DNA of 64,000 bases from Paracoccaceae bacterium (GTDB lineage: Bacteria > Pseudomonadota > Alphaproteobacteria > Rhodobacterales > Rhodobacteraceae). Below are positions 1 to 7,926 of this stretch, in pieces (the first letter of the stretch is position 1; every line of letters starts with the position of its first letter). The position numbers and the translations under genes are program-made. Location: positions 1 through 64,000 of the forward strand of contig JALUYI010000017.1 in the NCBI GenBank assembly GCA_027013095.1, written 5' to 3'. The notes under the pieces are model-generated. The model ran no database searches, had not been told where the DNA came from, and saw only the letters and a program-made list of their open reading frames with translations.

Positions 1-125
1 TATCTCAAAGCAACGCTTGAGGCTATCGCTGCTGGCCACCCGGCATCCCAAATCGACAATCTCATGCCGTGGGCGTTCAAAACAGCGTCAAGATGAAACC
101 GTTACGGTTTGTGCACACCGCTTAC
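1..125 (+). mobile_element. Right end of an IS66-family element (transposase C-terminus)
   Basis: The frame open from base 1 stops at TGA 94-96 and ends with GHPASQIDNLMPWAF, the hallmark of the C-terminal element of IS66 transposases. About 30 nt later CCGCTTAC (118-125) matches the inverted complement of the GTAAGCG-type terminal repeat of IS66 elements, so the element probably ends at 125. Only the tail lies in the window, so intactness cannot be judged. The family call is knowledge-based; the exact end is inferred. Confidence 0.75.
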
Positions 126-421
126 GTCTTTCCTGGGCAGCGCATCGGTTTCAGGTTTCATCGGCTGCTGACCAGTCCAGCCAAGGCGTTTCGACAAATG
201 GTTGAGACATTTCATCGCCAAAAGACCAACAACGCCAAAGGCATGGCAGGGTTTTGGGATTCAAACTTTTGGAAACCGGTTTGCTTTCGCCCTTAATGAC
301 AAAAGAGGCCGTTTTGTTCCCGGCAAGCCTCTATAGTCCTGATTATTCGTGGAGCACAATATGGGGCACAAATACATCAAGATCAGTAACAGACTTATAT
401 TATTATATTTTCCCGATATAT
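126..421. other. Gene-free stretch between IS66 end and tRNA-Ala
   Basis: No supported gene is seen. The short frames here have no family signature and are interrupted. GC is clearly lower than in neighbouring genes. It contains one copy of a 29-nt sequence (186-214) that recurs at 34564-34592. It is probably old intergenic DNA disturbed by the IS66 insertion. Confidence 0.5.
186..214 (+). repeat. 29-nt dispersed repeat, copy 1
   Basis: GCGTTTCGACAAATGGTTGA and the following nine bases match 34564-34592 at 25 of 29 positions. It starts with a CGTTTC-type arm. No function is known to me. It may be a family of short intergenic repeats. Confidence 0.5.
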
Positions 422-497
<76 letters not shown>

Positions 498-531
498 TGA
501 AACAGGACAGACGCAGCCGCCTGTCCGAGGG

Positions 532-560
532 TATTTAGGCAATGGCTGGAAGCAGATCAA
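532..560 (-). promoter_or_regulatory. Probable sigma-70 promoter of tRNA-Ala
   Basis: On the minus strand TTGATC (555-560) and TAAATA (532-537) are 17 bp apart, and the -10 lies 34 nt before the tRNA 5' end. Spacing and position fit a housekeeping promoter with a short leader. Confidence 0.55.
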
Positions 561-578
561 GCGATAATTGCGCTGCAA

Positions 579-914
579 TCAATTTTCGTCGTCATTGGCC
601 GGAACATCGGCGATTTCTTCCAGGTTCACCGTGTCATCATCGTCGTCGTCCAGAAGATCGTCGCCCAGATCCTCGGCGGTGACAACATCGGCGTCGTCAT
701 CCAGAACCACGGCAACCTCCAGATCGTCGGCCACGGGCTCGGCCTTTTCGACCTCTTTCACGGGCGTTGCGGCCCGCGTCTTTTGCTGAACCAGGCTGGT
801 CGCATCAAAGCTGGCCCCGCAGGATGGGCACGTCATCGGATCTTTTTGGAGATCGTAAAAACGAACCGAACATTTTGGGCAGGCGCGCTTTACGCCCCAT
901 TCTTCTTTGGGCAT
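579..914 (-). CDS. TIGR02300 family zinc-ribbon/acidic-tail protein
   Basis: The 111-residue product begins MPKEEWGVKR, followed by a CPKC...CPSC zinc-ribbon-like pair (about residues 12-33) with an FYDLQ core. This is the signature of the TIGR02300 (FYDLN acid) family, restricted mainly to Alphaproteobacteria. The C-terminal half is highly acidic, with a run of Asp around residues 84-93, and is probably disordered. No enzymatic function is known. It is a single gene whose stop lies close to the tRNA-Ala promoter. The start is supported by the family-typical N-terminus. Confidence 0.9.
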   Translation of the reverse strand: MPKEEWGVKRACPKCSVRFYDLQKDPMTCPSCGASFDATSLVQQKTRAATPVKEVEKAEPVADDLEVAVVLDDDADVVTAEDLGDDLLDDDDDDTVNLEEIADVPANDDEN

Positions 915-1085
915 CGGGAAAACCTCGTAAGGGTCATTGTCGAATAATTGCTGCCACCTGCCATAACCCTGTCACCTTTGTCAAAGGGTTTAGCAACTGT
1001 ATCTTTCATCGGCTCGCCCCGGCGCGGGGAATAAGGGCCATCTTGGCGGTTTACCCGGCTTCGATCGGCAAATATGATGGCGGGC

Positions 1086-1781
1086 ATGGCTGACAGCATC
1101 CAGTTATTTTCGCCGCCAATCACAGTCTATCTCAGCCGTTCAAGCCGGGCCAGACGATTTTCCCTGCGGGTCTCGAGCCACGACGGTCAAGTCCGCCTGA
1201 CCTTGCCGCAAAATGGCTCGCGCCGGGCCGCGCTTGCCTTTATCAAGCGTCAGGAAGGTTGGCTGCGGCAGGCGCTGGATCAACGCCCGGCACGCGTGGT
1301 GCCGGAATACGGCGGCACCTGCCTGTTTGAGGGCCGCCCGCATCTCTTGGTTCCAACGAGCGGGCGCCGCATCAGTGCGGGCGATGGCCAGATCCACATT
1401 CCCGGCCCGGCCGAGACTCTGCGCCCCAAATTGCAAGCGTTCCTGAAAACAAGCGCCCGCGCCCGGCTGGTCCAGAGCAGCGCGGCCTTTGCCGATAAGG
1501 TCGGTGCGACCATCAGCGCCACAACCCTGCGCGACACCCGTTCGCGTTGGGGATCGTGCAGCTCAAAGGGGCGATTGATGTTTTCATGGCGTCTGATTAT
1601 GGCCCCGCCCGAGGTTCTGAACTATGTGGCCGCGCATGAGGTTGCCCATCTCGTCGAGATGAACCACAGCCCCGCCTTCTGGGAAATCGTCGCGCGCCTG
1701 ATGCCCGATTTCACCCAACACCGCCACTGGTTGAGGCAGAATGGCGCGTTGCTCCACAGCGTCTGCTTTCAGGGCTGTTGA
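1086..1781 (+). CDS. YgjP-type zinc metalloprotease (M48/DUF45-like)
   Basis: The product carries the YgjP/DUF45 motif TRSRWGSCSSKG followed by the zinc-binding HEVAH-LVEMN-H arrangement (HExxH plus a third His ten residues after the first) near the C-terminus. The family is a minimal gluzincin fold, often annotated as SprT-like or M48 family metallopeptidase, with unknown substrate. It is cytoplasmic, with no signal peptide. ATG codons exist at 1074, 1077 and 1086. I prefer 1086 by comparison with usual N-termini, but this is uncertain. The next gene (GntR) begins 31 nt after the stop. Confidence 0.85.
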   Translation: MADSIQLFSPPITVYLSRSSRARRFSLRVSSHDGQVRLTLPQNGSRRAALAFIKRQEGWLRQALDQRPARVVPEYGGTCLFEGRPHLLVPTSGRRISAGDGQIHIPGPAETLRPKLQAFLKTSARARLVQSSAAFADKVGATISATTLRDTRSRWGSCSSKGRLMFSWRLIMAPPEVLNYVAAHEVAHLVEMNHSPAFWEIVARLMPDFTQHRHWLRQNGALLHSVCFQGC

Positions 1782-1812
1782 CGTTGCGGGCAAATGTGAT
1801 CACAATTCGCCA

Positions 1813-2499
1813 ATGTCCGCATCCGCACGAAACCCCGACTCCGGCGCCCAGCACGAGCGTGTTTACCGCAGCCTGCGCCGGCAAATCATGCATGGCGAGA
1901 TCCCTCCCGGCACCGCCCTGACCCTGCGTGGCATCGCCGCGCAGTTCGCGCTCAGCATGACCCCGGTGCGCGAAGCCGCCCGTCGTCTTGTGGCGGAAGG
2001 CGCGTTGACCTTGTCGTCTTCGGGCCGTCTGGCCTCGCCCGAGCTGTCCGATGATCGCATCGAGGAGCTATCGGCCTTGCGCGCCCTGCTTGAGCCCGAG
2101 CTGGCCGCCCGCGCCCTGCCCCGCGCCTATCCCGCATTGATCGACCGACTATATGCGATCAACGCCACTGCCGAACAGATGATCCTGCGACAGGATGCGA
2201 CCGGCTATATTCGCAGCAATCTTGAGTTTCATCGCACCCTTTACCTGCGCGCTCAGGCCCCTGCCATGCTGGCGATGGTCGAAACCGTGTGGTTACAACT
2301 GGGCCCGACCATGCGCGCGCTTTACAGTTCCCTGACCACATTCCCCAAATCGGGCCCGCAATCGAGCCTTCGCCCGGGGCTTCGCCGCCCCGGACATCAC
2401 CGCGCCATCATCGCAGCGCTGAAATCAGCGGACGAGGCACAGTTGCGCACGGCAACCAAAAGCGACGTGACCCAAGGTCTGCGGATGCTAATGGTCTAA
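1813..2499 (+). CDS. GntR family transcriptional regulator (FCD type)
   Basis: Residues about 15-80 form a GntR winged helix (HERVYRSLRRQIMHGEIPPG, then a recognition helix with TPVREAARRL). The remainder is a helical FCD effector-binding domain with a FHRTLY segment typical of FadR/VanR-like members. Such regulators usually control use of an organic acid, but no obvious target gene adjoins it: upstream is a protease and downstream is a convergent DUF1285 gene. The frame is open further upstream into the previous gene. The ATG at 1813 gives a normal 228-residue protein. Confidence 0.85.
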   Translation: MSASARNPDSGAQHERVYRSLRRQIMHGEIPPGTALTLRGIAAQFALSMTPVREAARRLVAEGALTLSSSGRLASPELSDDRIEELSALRALLEPELAARALPRAYPALIDRLYAINATAEQMILRQDATGYIRSNLEFHRTLYLRAQAPAMLAMVETVWLQLGPTMRALYSSLTTFPKSGPQSSLRPGLRRPGHHRAIIAALKSADEAQLRTATKSDVTQGLRMLMV

Positions 2500-2523
2500 G
2501 CGTCGGTGGTCTGGCTGCGCGGA

Positions 2524-3126
2524 TCACCGCGGCAATTTGCCAGCCTCGATGATCGGAAAAAACGTCCCCGTCGACCACAGCCCAAACCACTCGACCCCGC
2601 CGACACGGTGCGTGGTGCCGAGATCGACCAGCCGATAAAAGCTCTTGCGGTCAATCAGCGCTTCGAGATTGGCGCGGATCAGGACATAGGGCGCGGGCTC
2701 ATCCGTGTCGGGGTCATGGGTCACCCGAATCGGATGCTCGGGGCCAGCGGTGGCAGTATCATCGACATTTGTCGTGAACGTGATGGCCTGCTCACGCCCC
2801 GTGCCCGAGACACTGAAATCGACCGCCACAAAAGGCGCATCGTCAACCCGGATCCCCACCTTTTCGACCGGCGTGACCAGAAAATACTTGTCCCCATCCT
2901 TGCGCAGGACCGAAGAAAACAACCGCACCAATGGTTTACGCCCAACCGGCGTGCCCAGATAATACCACGTCCCGTCGCGCGCGATCCGCATATCAAGGTC
3001 GCCGCAAAACGGCGGATTCCACAAATGCACCGGCGGCGGGCCCTTTTTGGACGCCGCCTGTGCTGCACTGGCGATGCTCTCGGCACCGCCTTTCACGATC
3101 TTTTGTGACCCGGATTGATTTGTCAT
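2524..3126 (-). CDS. DUF1285 domain-containing protein
   Basis: About 200 residues with the DUF1285 pattern: a PPVHLWNPPFCGDLDMRI block, then RDGTWYYLGTPVGRKPLVRL, KDGDKYFLVTPVEKV and a C-terminal part ending WFGLWSTGTFFPI. The family is small, widespread in Proteobacteria and of unknown function. It is probably cytosolic. An alternative ATG lies 9 nt upstream (3135). It is divergent from the moxR gene at 3215, so 3127-3214 should hold both promoters. It often neighbours moxR-type clusters in alphaproteobacteria (recollection, not checked). Confidence 0.85.
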   Translation of the reverse strand: MTNQSGSQKIVKGGAESIASAAQAASKKGPPPVHLWNPPFCGDLDMRIARDGTWYYLGTPVGRKPLVRLFSSVLRKDGDKYFLVTPVEKVGIRVDDAPFVAVDFSVSGTGREQAITFTTNVDDTATAGPEHPIRVTHDPDTDEPAPYVLIRANLEALIDRKSFYRLVDLGTTHRVGGVEWFGLWSTGTFFPIIEAGKLPR

Positions 3127-3214
3127 TTGTTTCACATGCGTTACTTGGGTTTAATGTGACTAATCCTGTGGCGCGTGTCACGGGTTCATTTCAACATCGG
3201 GCAAGGCAGCAGGC

Positions 3215-4225
3215 ATGGATGACACAACCGAAACTCTTACGACCGGAATCGCCGCGCTCAGCGACCGACTGACAGAGGCACGCGCCAGTATCCGCCGGCG
3301 CATCATCGGTCAAGACGAGGTGGTCGAACTGTCGCTAATCACCCTGCTCTGTGGCGGGCATGGCCTGCTGATCGGGGTGCCCGGCCTGGCCAAGACACTG
3401 CTGGTCGAGACCCTTGGCACCGTCATGGGCCTTGCCACCAACCGCGTCCAGTTCACACCGGACCTGATGCCCGGCGATATCCTTGGCTCGGAAGTTCTGG
3501 AAACCGATGCGGACGGCCAGCGCAGCTTTCGCTTTATTGAGGGGCCGGTGTTTTGCCAGTTGCTGATGGCCGACGAGATCAACCGCGCCAGCCCGCGCAC
3601 CCAGTCGGCGCTGTTGCAGGCCATGCAGGAGCACGAGGTCACCATCGCCGGACAGGCCCGCCCGCTGGCCGCACCATTTCACGTTCTGGCCACCCAGAAC
3701 CCGATCGAGCAGGAGGGTACGTATCCGCTGCCCGAGGCCCAGCTAGACCGTTTCCTGTTGCAGATTGACGTCAACTATCCTGACCGCGAGACCGAGCGCC
3801 AGATCCTTCTGGCCACGACCGGCGCCCATACCGCCACGGCGCATCCGGTTTTCGACAGCACCGGGTTGATCGCAGCCCAGCGTCTGGTGCGCCGGATGCC
3901 GATCGGCGATTCGGTGGTCGATCAGATCCTTGATCTGGTGCGCGCTGGCCGCCCCGATGCGGACTCAGCCCCGCCCGAGGTGCGGGCGCATGTCAGTTGG
4001 GGTCCCGGTCCCCGCGCCGCGCAGGCCCTGATGCTGGCGGTCCGGGCTCGGGCCCTGCTGCAAGGGCGTCTGGCACCCTCGGCTGACGATGTCGTCGCGC
4101 TTGCTGGACCCGTTATGCAACATCGCATGGCCCTTGGCTTTGCCGCCCGCGCCGAGGGAATAAGCCTTGGCGAGATCATCGCTATCATGCGCCGCCATAC
4201 ACCGGGCCTTGGAGCGGCCGCTTGA
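3215..4225 (+). CDS. MoxR family AAA+ ATPase
   Basis: A 336-residue AAA+ protein with Walker A GVPGLAKT (about residue 55), Walker B LLMADEINRASPRTQSALL and the DRFLLQ/PLPEAQLDRF sensor region typical of MoxR chaperone-like ATPases. MoxR proteins act with VWA-type or DUF58 partners in maturation or assembly of membrane or periplasmic complexes. It is first in a four-gene cluster (3215-10038). Its stop overlaps the TTG start of the DUF58 gene (TTGA), implying translational coupling. Confidence 0.93.
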   Translation: MDDTTETLTTGIAALSDRLTEARASIRRRIIGQDEVVELSLITLLCGGHGLLIGVPGLAKTLLVETLGTVMGLATNRVQFTPDLMPGDILGSEVLETDADGQRSFRFIEGPVFCQLLMADEINRASPRTQSALLQAMQEHEVTIAGQARPLAAPFHVLATQNPIEQEGTYPLPEAQLDRFLLQIDVNYPDRETERQILLATTGAHTATAHPVFDSTGLIAAQRLVRRMPIGDSVVDQILDLVRAGRPDADSAPPEVRAHVSWGPGPRAAQALMLAVRARALLQGRLAPSADDVVALAGPVMQHRMALGFAARAEGISLGEIIAIMRRHTPGLGAAA

Positions 4226-5142
4226 TCGCCCCTGCCCCTCCCCTACGGCACCGGCACAGCGATCCATTTGCCGGGCCGCGCCACCGTGCGCAGGCCGAGG
4301 CCGCCCGCTTACCGCCGCTTCTGGCCGAGGCCCAAAAACTGGCCGCAACCGTGGTTGTCGGCACCCATGGACGTCGGCACGCCGGGGCGGGCGAAGAATT
4401 CTGGCAATTCCGCAACGCCCTACCGGGCGACAGCCGGCGCAGCATCGACTGGCGGCGCTCGGCGCGCTCGGACGCTCCCTACATCCGGCAGCACGAATGG
4501 CAGGCCGCGCAATCCGTTCTGTTCTGGATCGACCCAGCCCGCTCGATGGCCTTCAGCGGCGATAAGGCCCGCGAGGAAAAGGGATCCCGGGCCACGGTTC
4601 TGGGCCTGGCGCTAATGATCCTGCTTTTGCGCGCCGGTGAGCGGATAGGCTTGATCGATCAAGATACACCACCAAAATCAGGCCTGAGCCAGATCGAGCG
4701 AATCCTTGCCGCCCTTGGTAAACAGCGCGGACAGGCGCCGGACTATGCCACCCCCCGCACCCGCATTCTGCCCCGTGGCAGCCGGGCGGTTTTCCTGTCA
4801 GACTTTCTGGCCCCAGAACTTGATTTGCACAACACCTTGCAACGCGCAGCCGATCAGGGGGTCTCGGGCGCACTGGTTCAGATTCTCGATCCGGTCGAAG
4901 AATCCTTTCCTTTTGACGGCCGGACCCAGTTTCACAGCATTGGCGGGCAACTGCGCTTTGAAACCTTCCGTGCACGGGGCCTCAGAAACGCCTATCGCCA
5001 GCGGCTGGCGGCGCGCAAGTCGGCCGTGGATGAGGCCTGCCGCGCAGCGGGGTGGCGTTATCTTGTCCATCACACCGACGCCCCCGCCCAACCTGCCTTG
5101 ATGTGGCTTTACGCCGCCCTGAAAGGAGACCCCGCGCCATGA
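4222..5142 (+). CDS. DUF58 domain-containing protein (MoxR partner)
   Basis: 306 residues. The DUF58 signature GDSRRSIDWRRSARSD lies around residues 70-85, followed by an alpha/beta VWA-like region with LFWIDPARSM. DUF58 proteins are encoded beside MoxR ATPases almost universally. The proposed start is TTG at 4222 inside the moxR stop (TTGA overlap). No better ATG or GTG sits between the moxR stop and the DUF58 core. No signal peptide is seen. Exact function is unknown; complex assembly or envelope stress is suggested for related clusters. Confidence 0.88.
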   Translation: MIAPAPPLRHRHSDPFAGPRHRAQAEAARLPPLLAEAQKLAATVVVGTHGRRHAGAGEEFWQFRNALPGDSRRSIDWRRSARSDAPYIRQHEWQAAQSVLFWIDPARSMAFSGDKAREEKGSRATVLGLALMILLLRAGERIGLIDQDTPPKSGLSQIERILAALGKQRGQAPDYATPRTRILPRGSRAVFLSDFLAPELDLHNTLQRAADQGVSGALVQILDPVEESFPFDGRTQFHSIGGQLRFETFRARGLRNAYRQRLAARKSAVDEACRAAGWRYLVHHTDAPAQPALMWLYAALKGDPAP

Positions 5143-7925
5143 CCGCCCTTGGCGCCATCGGCTTTCTGTCTCCGTCGCTGCTGATCGCTCTCGCAGCCCT
5201 GCCGCTGTTGTGGTGGCTGTTGCGCGCAGTTCCCCCTGCGGCAATCAAGCGACGCTTTCCGGCGGTGTCACTGTTGCTGGGGTTGAAAGACCCTGAATCG
5301 ACCCCGGTAAAAACGCCGTGGTGGCTGCTGGCGTTGCGCATGACGGCGCTGGCCGCAATCATCATCGGCTTTGCCGAACCGGTGCTGAACCCGGAACCAG
5401 CCAGCAGGTCCACGCATCCGCTTCTGATCCTTGAGGACGCCAGTTGGGCCAGCGCATCGGACTGGGGCGCCCGTAAGGCGCGGGTGCGCGCGGCCCTGAA
5501 ACGCGCCGGGGCATCCGCTCGTCCGGTGGCGATCCTGTCCCTCAGCGCCCCCCGAGAGCGCCGTCTGGAGTCCGGCGCAAACCTGCCGTTTCAGCCCGCC
5601 CGTGCGTGGCTGGACAGATTACCCGCCATGGCCCCAAACCCGTGGGAACCGGATTATGACACCTTTCGCAAGTGGCTGGAGTCCCAGCCCGCGCAGCGGT
5701 TTGATACGCTCTGGCTGTCTGACCGGCTGGCCCGCAAAGGACGGCTCAGCCTGACCCGGGATCTGCTGGCCCGAGGCCGTCTGAGCGTCGTCCAAGGCCG
5801 CGGCCCGATCGGCGCCTTGCTGCCCGCAGAGAGGGTTGGGGGAAAAATCACCGTTCCGGTTCTTCGTCTGCCCAATATCCTGCCCAAAACCGTCACACTG
5901 ACCGCCTATGGCCCTGATCCGGCCGGGATCATCCGTCCGCTGGGCCGCACCAGCGGGCGCTTTGCCAAGGGCGCATCGCGGCTGAACCTTGCGCTTGACC
6001 TGCCGCTCGATCTGCAGAACCGGATCACGTGGTTTCGCCTTGGCAACACGCGCTCGGCAGGGGCGGTCCTGCTCAGCGACGACACGCTTCAGCGGCGCAA
6101 GGTGGCGTTGTTTTCCGCCCAGCGCGCCCGCGAGGAACAAGAGCTTCTCAGCCCCCTGCATTATCTCGAAAAGGCCCTGCAACCCACCGCCGAAGTGATC
6201 AAGGCCCCGATGCGCGCAGCACTTAATGCCAATCCCGACGTCATCATTCTTGCCGATATCGCCCACCTGACCGGCGCCGAGGCCGGCCTCTTGGAAAAAT
6301 GGGTCCGCGCTGGCGGCCTTTTGGTTCGCTTTGCCGGGCCGCGACTGGCGGCAAATAGCTTGCAACAAAACCAAGGCGATCCGCTGCTGCCGGTCCGGCT
6401 GCGCGCCGGTGGGCGAACCATCGGCGGGGCCATGTCATGGGGCGCACCACGCCACCTGCAGGCCTTTCGGCGGGATACGCCTTTTCACGGCCTGACGGTG
6501 CCCGCCGACGTGAACGTGTCAACGCAGGTGCTGGCCCAGCCCGACCCCGAGCTGTCCCAGCGCACAATCGCGGCCTTGCAGGACGGAACACCGCTGGTGA
6601 CCGAAAAAACGCTGGGCAAGGGTCGCGTGGTGCTGTTTCACGTCACCGCCAGCGCAGAATGGTCAACCCTGCCGCTGTCGGGCCTGTTCGTCAAGATGCT
6701 CGAGCGTCTGTCCGTCTCCACTGGCGGCTCTGCCAGCCGTACCAACGCCGATCTGATCGGGCAGAACTGGCAGCCCCGGCGCCTGATCGATGCGTTTGGC
6801 GCCTTCACCTCGGGCAAGGATCGCCCCGTTGTCACGGGCAGGATTCTGACCGCCGGACGCCTTGGGCCCGAGCTGCGACCCGGCCTTTATGTCAACGGGC
6901 CGCGGCATGTGGCGCTGAATGTCCTGAAAGCCGGGCGCCGCCTTGATCCGGCCCAATGGCCCGCCGGTGTTACTCTCCTTCCCATGACCCAAACCCGGGA
7001 ACAGCCGCTGGAACCGCTATTCCTCCTGGCTGGGCTAATGGCGCTGCTTGTCGATATTCTGGCCACCCTCTGGATCGGTGGGCGGCTCTGGGGCAGTCGC
7101 GCCGGCGTCATGTCAGCGCTTGCCGTTCTGGCGATTCTGCCAGGGCAGCAGGCGCGGGCGGATGACGCCTTGGCCCTGCGCGCCACCCAAAACACGGTTC
7201 TGGCCTATGTGATCACGGGAGATGCGCGCCTTGACCGGGAATCCGAGGCAGGGCTTTATGGTCTGTCGCAAATTCTTGCGCAGCGAACCGCAGTTGAGCC
7301 GGCGGACCCCATCGGGGTTAATCTGGAAAAGGATGAGCTGGCCTTTTTCCCACTGATCTACTGGCCGATCTCGGCGCGGCAGAAAACCCCTTCGGAGGCG
7401 GCCTATCGGCGGTTGAACACCTATCTGGCCAAGGGTGGGCTGATCCTGTTTGACACGCGTGATGCAAATCTTGCCGGCACAGGGCAGCCCCCGGGCGCAA
7501 ACGGGCGACGGCTGCAAGAACTGGCGGCACGTCTGGATATCCCGCCGCTCGAACCGATCCCCTCGGATCACGTCCTGACCCGCAGCTTCTATCTGTTGCA
7601 GGATTTCCCCGGACGGTACGCGCAAAGCGACGTCTGGGTCGAGGCCGCACCGCCAAATGCGACTCAGACCAAGGGGGTGCCATTTCGCAACCTGAATGAC
7701 GGTGTCTCTCCGGTTGTCATCGGCGGCAACGACTGGGCCGCAGCCTGGGCCTTGTCGCGCGCAGGCCAGCCTCTCTATCCGGTCGGGCGCGGCGGCTATG
7801 CCGGCGAACGCCAACGCGAGATGGCCTACCGTTTTGGGGTCAATCTGGTGATGTATGTCCTGACCGGGAATTACAAATCGGACCAGGTTCACGTCCCGGC
7901 CTTGCTGCAACGGCTGGGGCAATAG
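5139..7925 (+). CDS. BatA N-terminal / DUF4159 membrane protein
   Basis: 928 residues from ATG 5139, which overlaps the DUF58 stop (ATGA) and follows an AAGGAGA ribosome site at 5122-5128. The N-terminus (FLSPSLLIALAALPLLWWLL) is the BatA/aerotolerance-type membrane hairpin, with a second membrane segment near residues 62-85. A large extracytoplasmic region follows, then a membrane span near residues 620-645. The C-terminal 240 residues form a DUF4159 domain with the GGLILFDTRD glutamine-amidotransferase-like fold. It probably forms a membrane complex with the flanking genes. Substrate and reaction are unknown. Confidence 0.82.
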   Translation: MTALGAIGFLSPSLLIALAALPLLWWLLRAVPPAAIKRRFPAVSLLLGLKDPESTPVKTPWWLLALRMTALAAIIIGFAEPVLNPEPASRSTHPLLILEDASWASASDWGARKARVRAALKRAGASARPVAILSLSAPRERRLESGANLPFQPARAWLDRLPAMAPNPWEPDYDTFRKWLESQPAQRFDTLWLSDRLARKGRLSLTRDLLARGRLSVVQGRGPIGALLPAERVGGKITVPVLRLPNILPKTVTLTAYGPDPAGIIRPLGRTSGRFAKGASRLNLALDLPLDLQNRITWFRLGNTRSAGAVLLSDDTLQRRKVALFSAQRAREEQELLSPLHYLEKALQPTAEVIKAPMRAALNANPDVIILADIAHLTGAEAGLLEKWVRAGGLLVRFAGPRLAANSLQQNQGDPLLPVRLRAGGRTIGGAMSWGAPRHLQAFRRDTPFHGLTVPADVNVSTQVLAQPDPELSQRTIAALQDGTPLVTEKTLGKGRVVLFHVTASAEWSTLPLSGLFVKMLERLSVSTGGSASRTNADLIGQNWQPRRLIDAFGAFTSGKDRPVVTGRILTAGRLGPELRPGLYVNGPRHVALNVLKAGRRLDPAQWPAGVTLLPMTQTREQPLEPLFLLAGLMALLVDILATLWIGGRLWGSRAGVMSALAVLAILPGQQARADDALALRATQNTVLAYVITGDARLDRESEAGLYGLSQILAQRTAVEPADPIGVNLEKDELAFFPLIYWPISARQKTPSEAAYRRLNTYLAKGGLILFDTRDANLAGTGQPPGANGRRLQELAARLDIPPLEPIPSDHVLTRSFYLLQDFPGRYAQSDVWVEAAPPNATQTKGVPFRNLNDGVSPVVIGGNDWAAAWALSRAGQPLYPVGRGGYAGERQREMAYRFGVNLVMYVLTGNYKSDQVHVPALLQRLGQ

Positions 7926-7926
7926 G

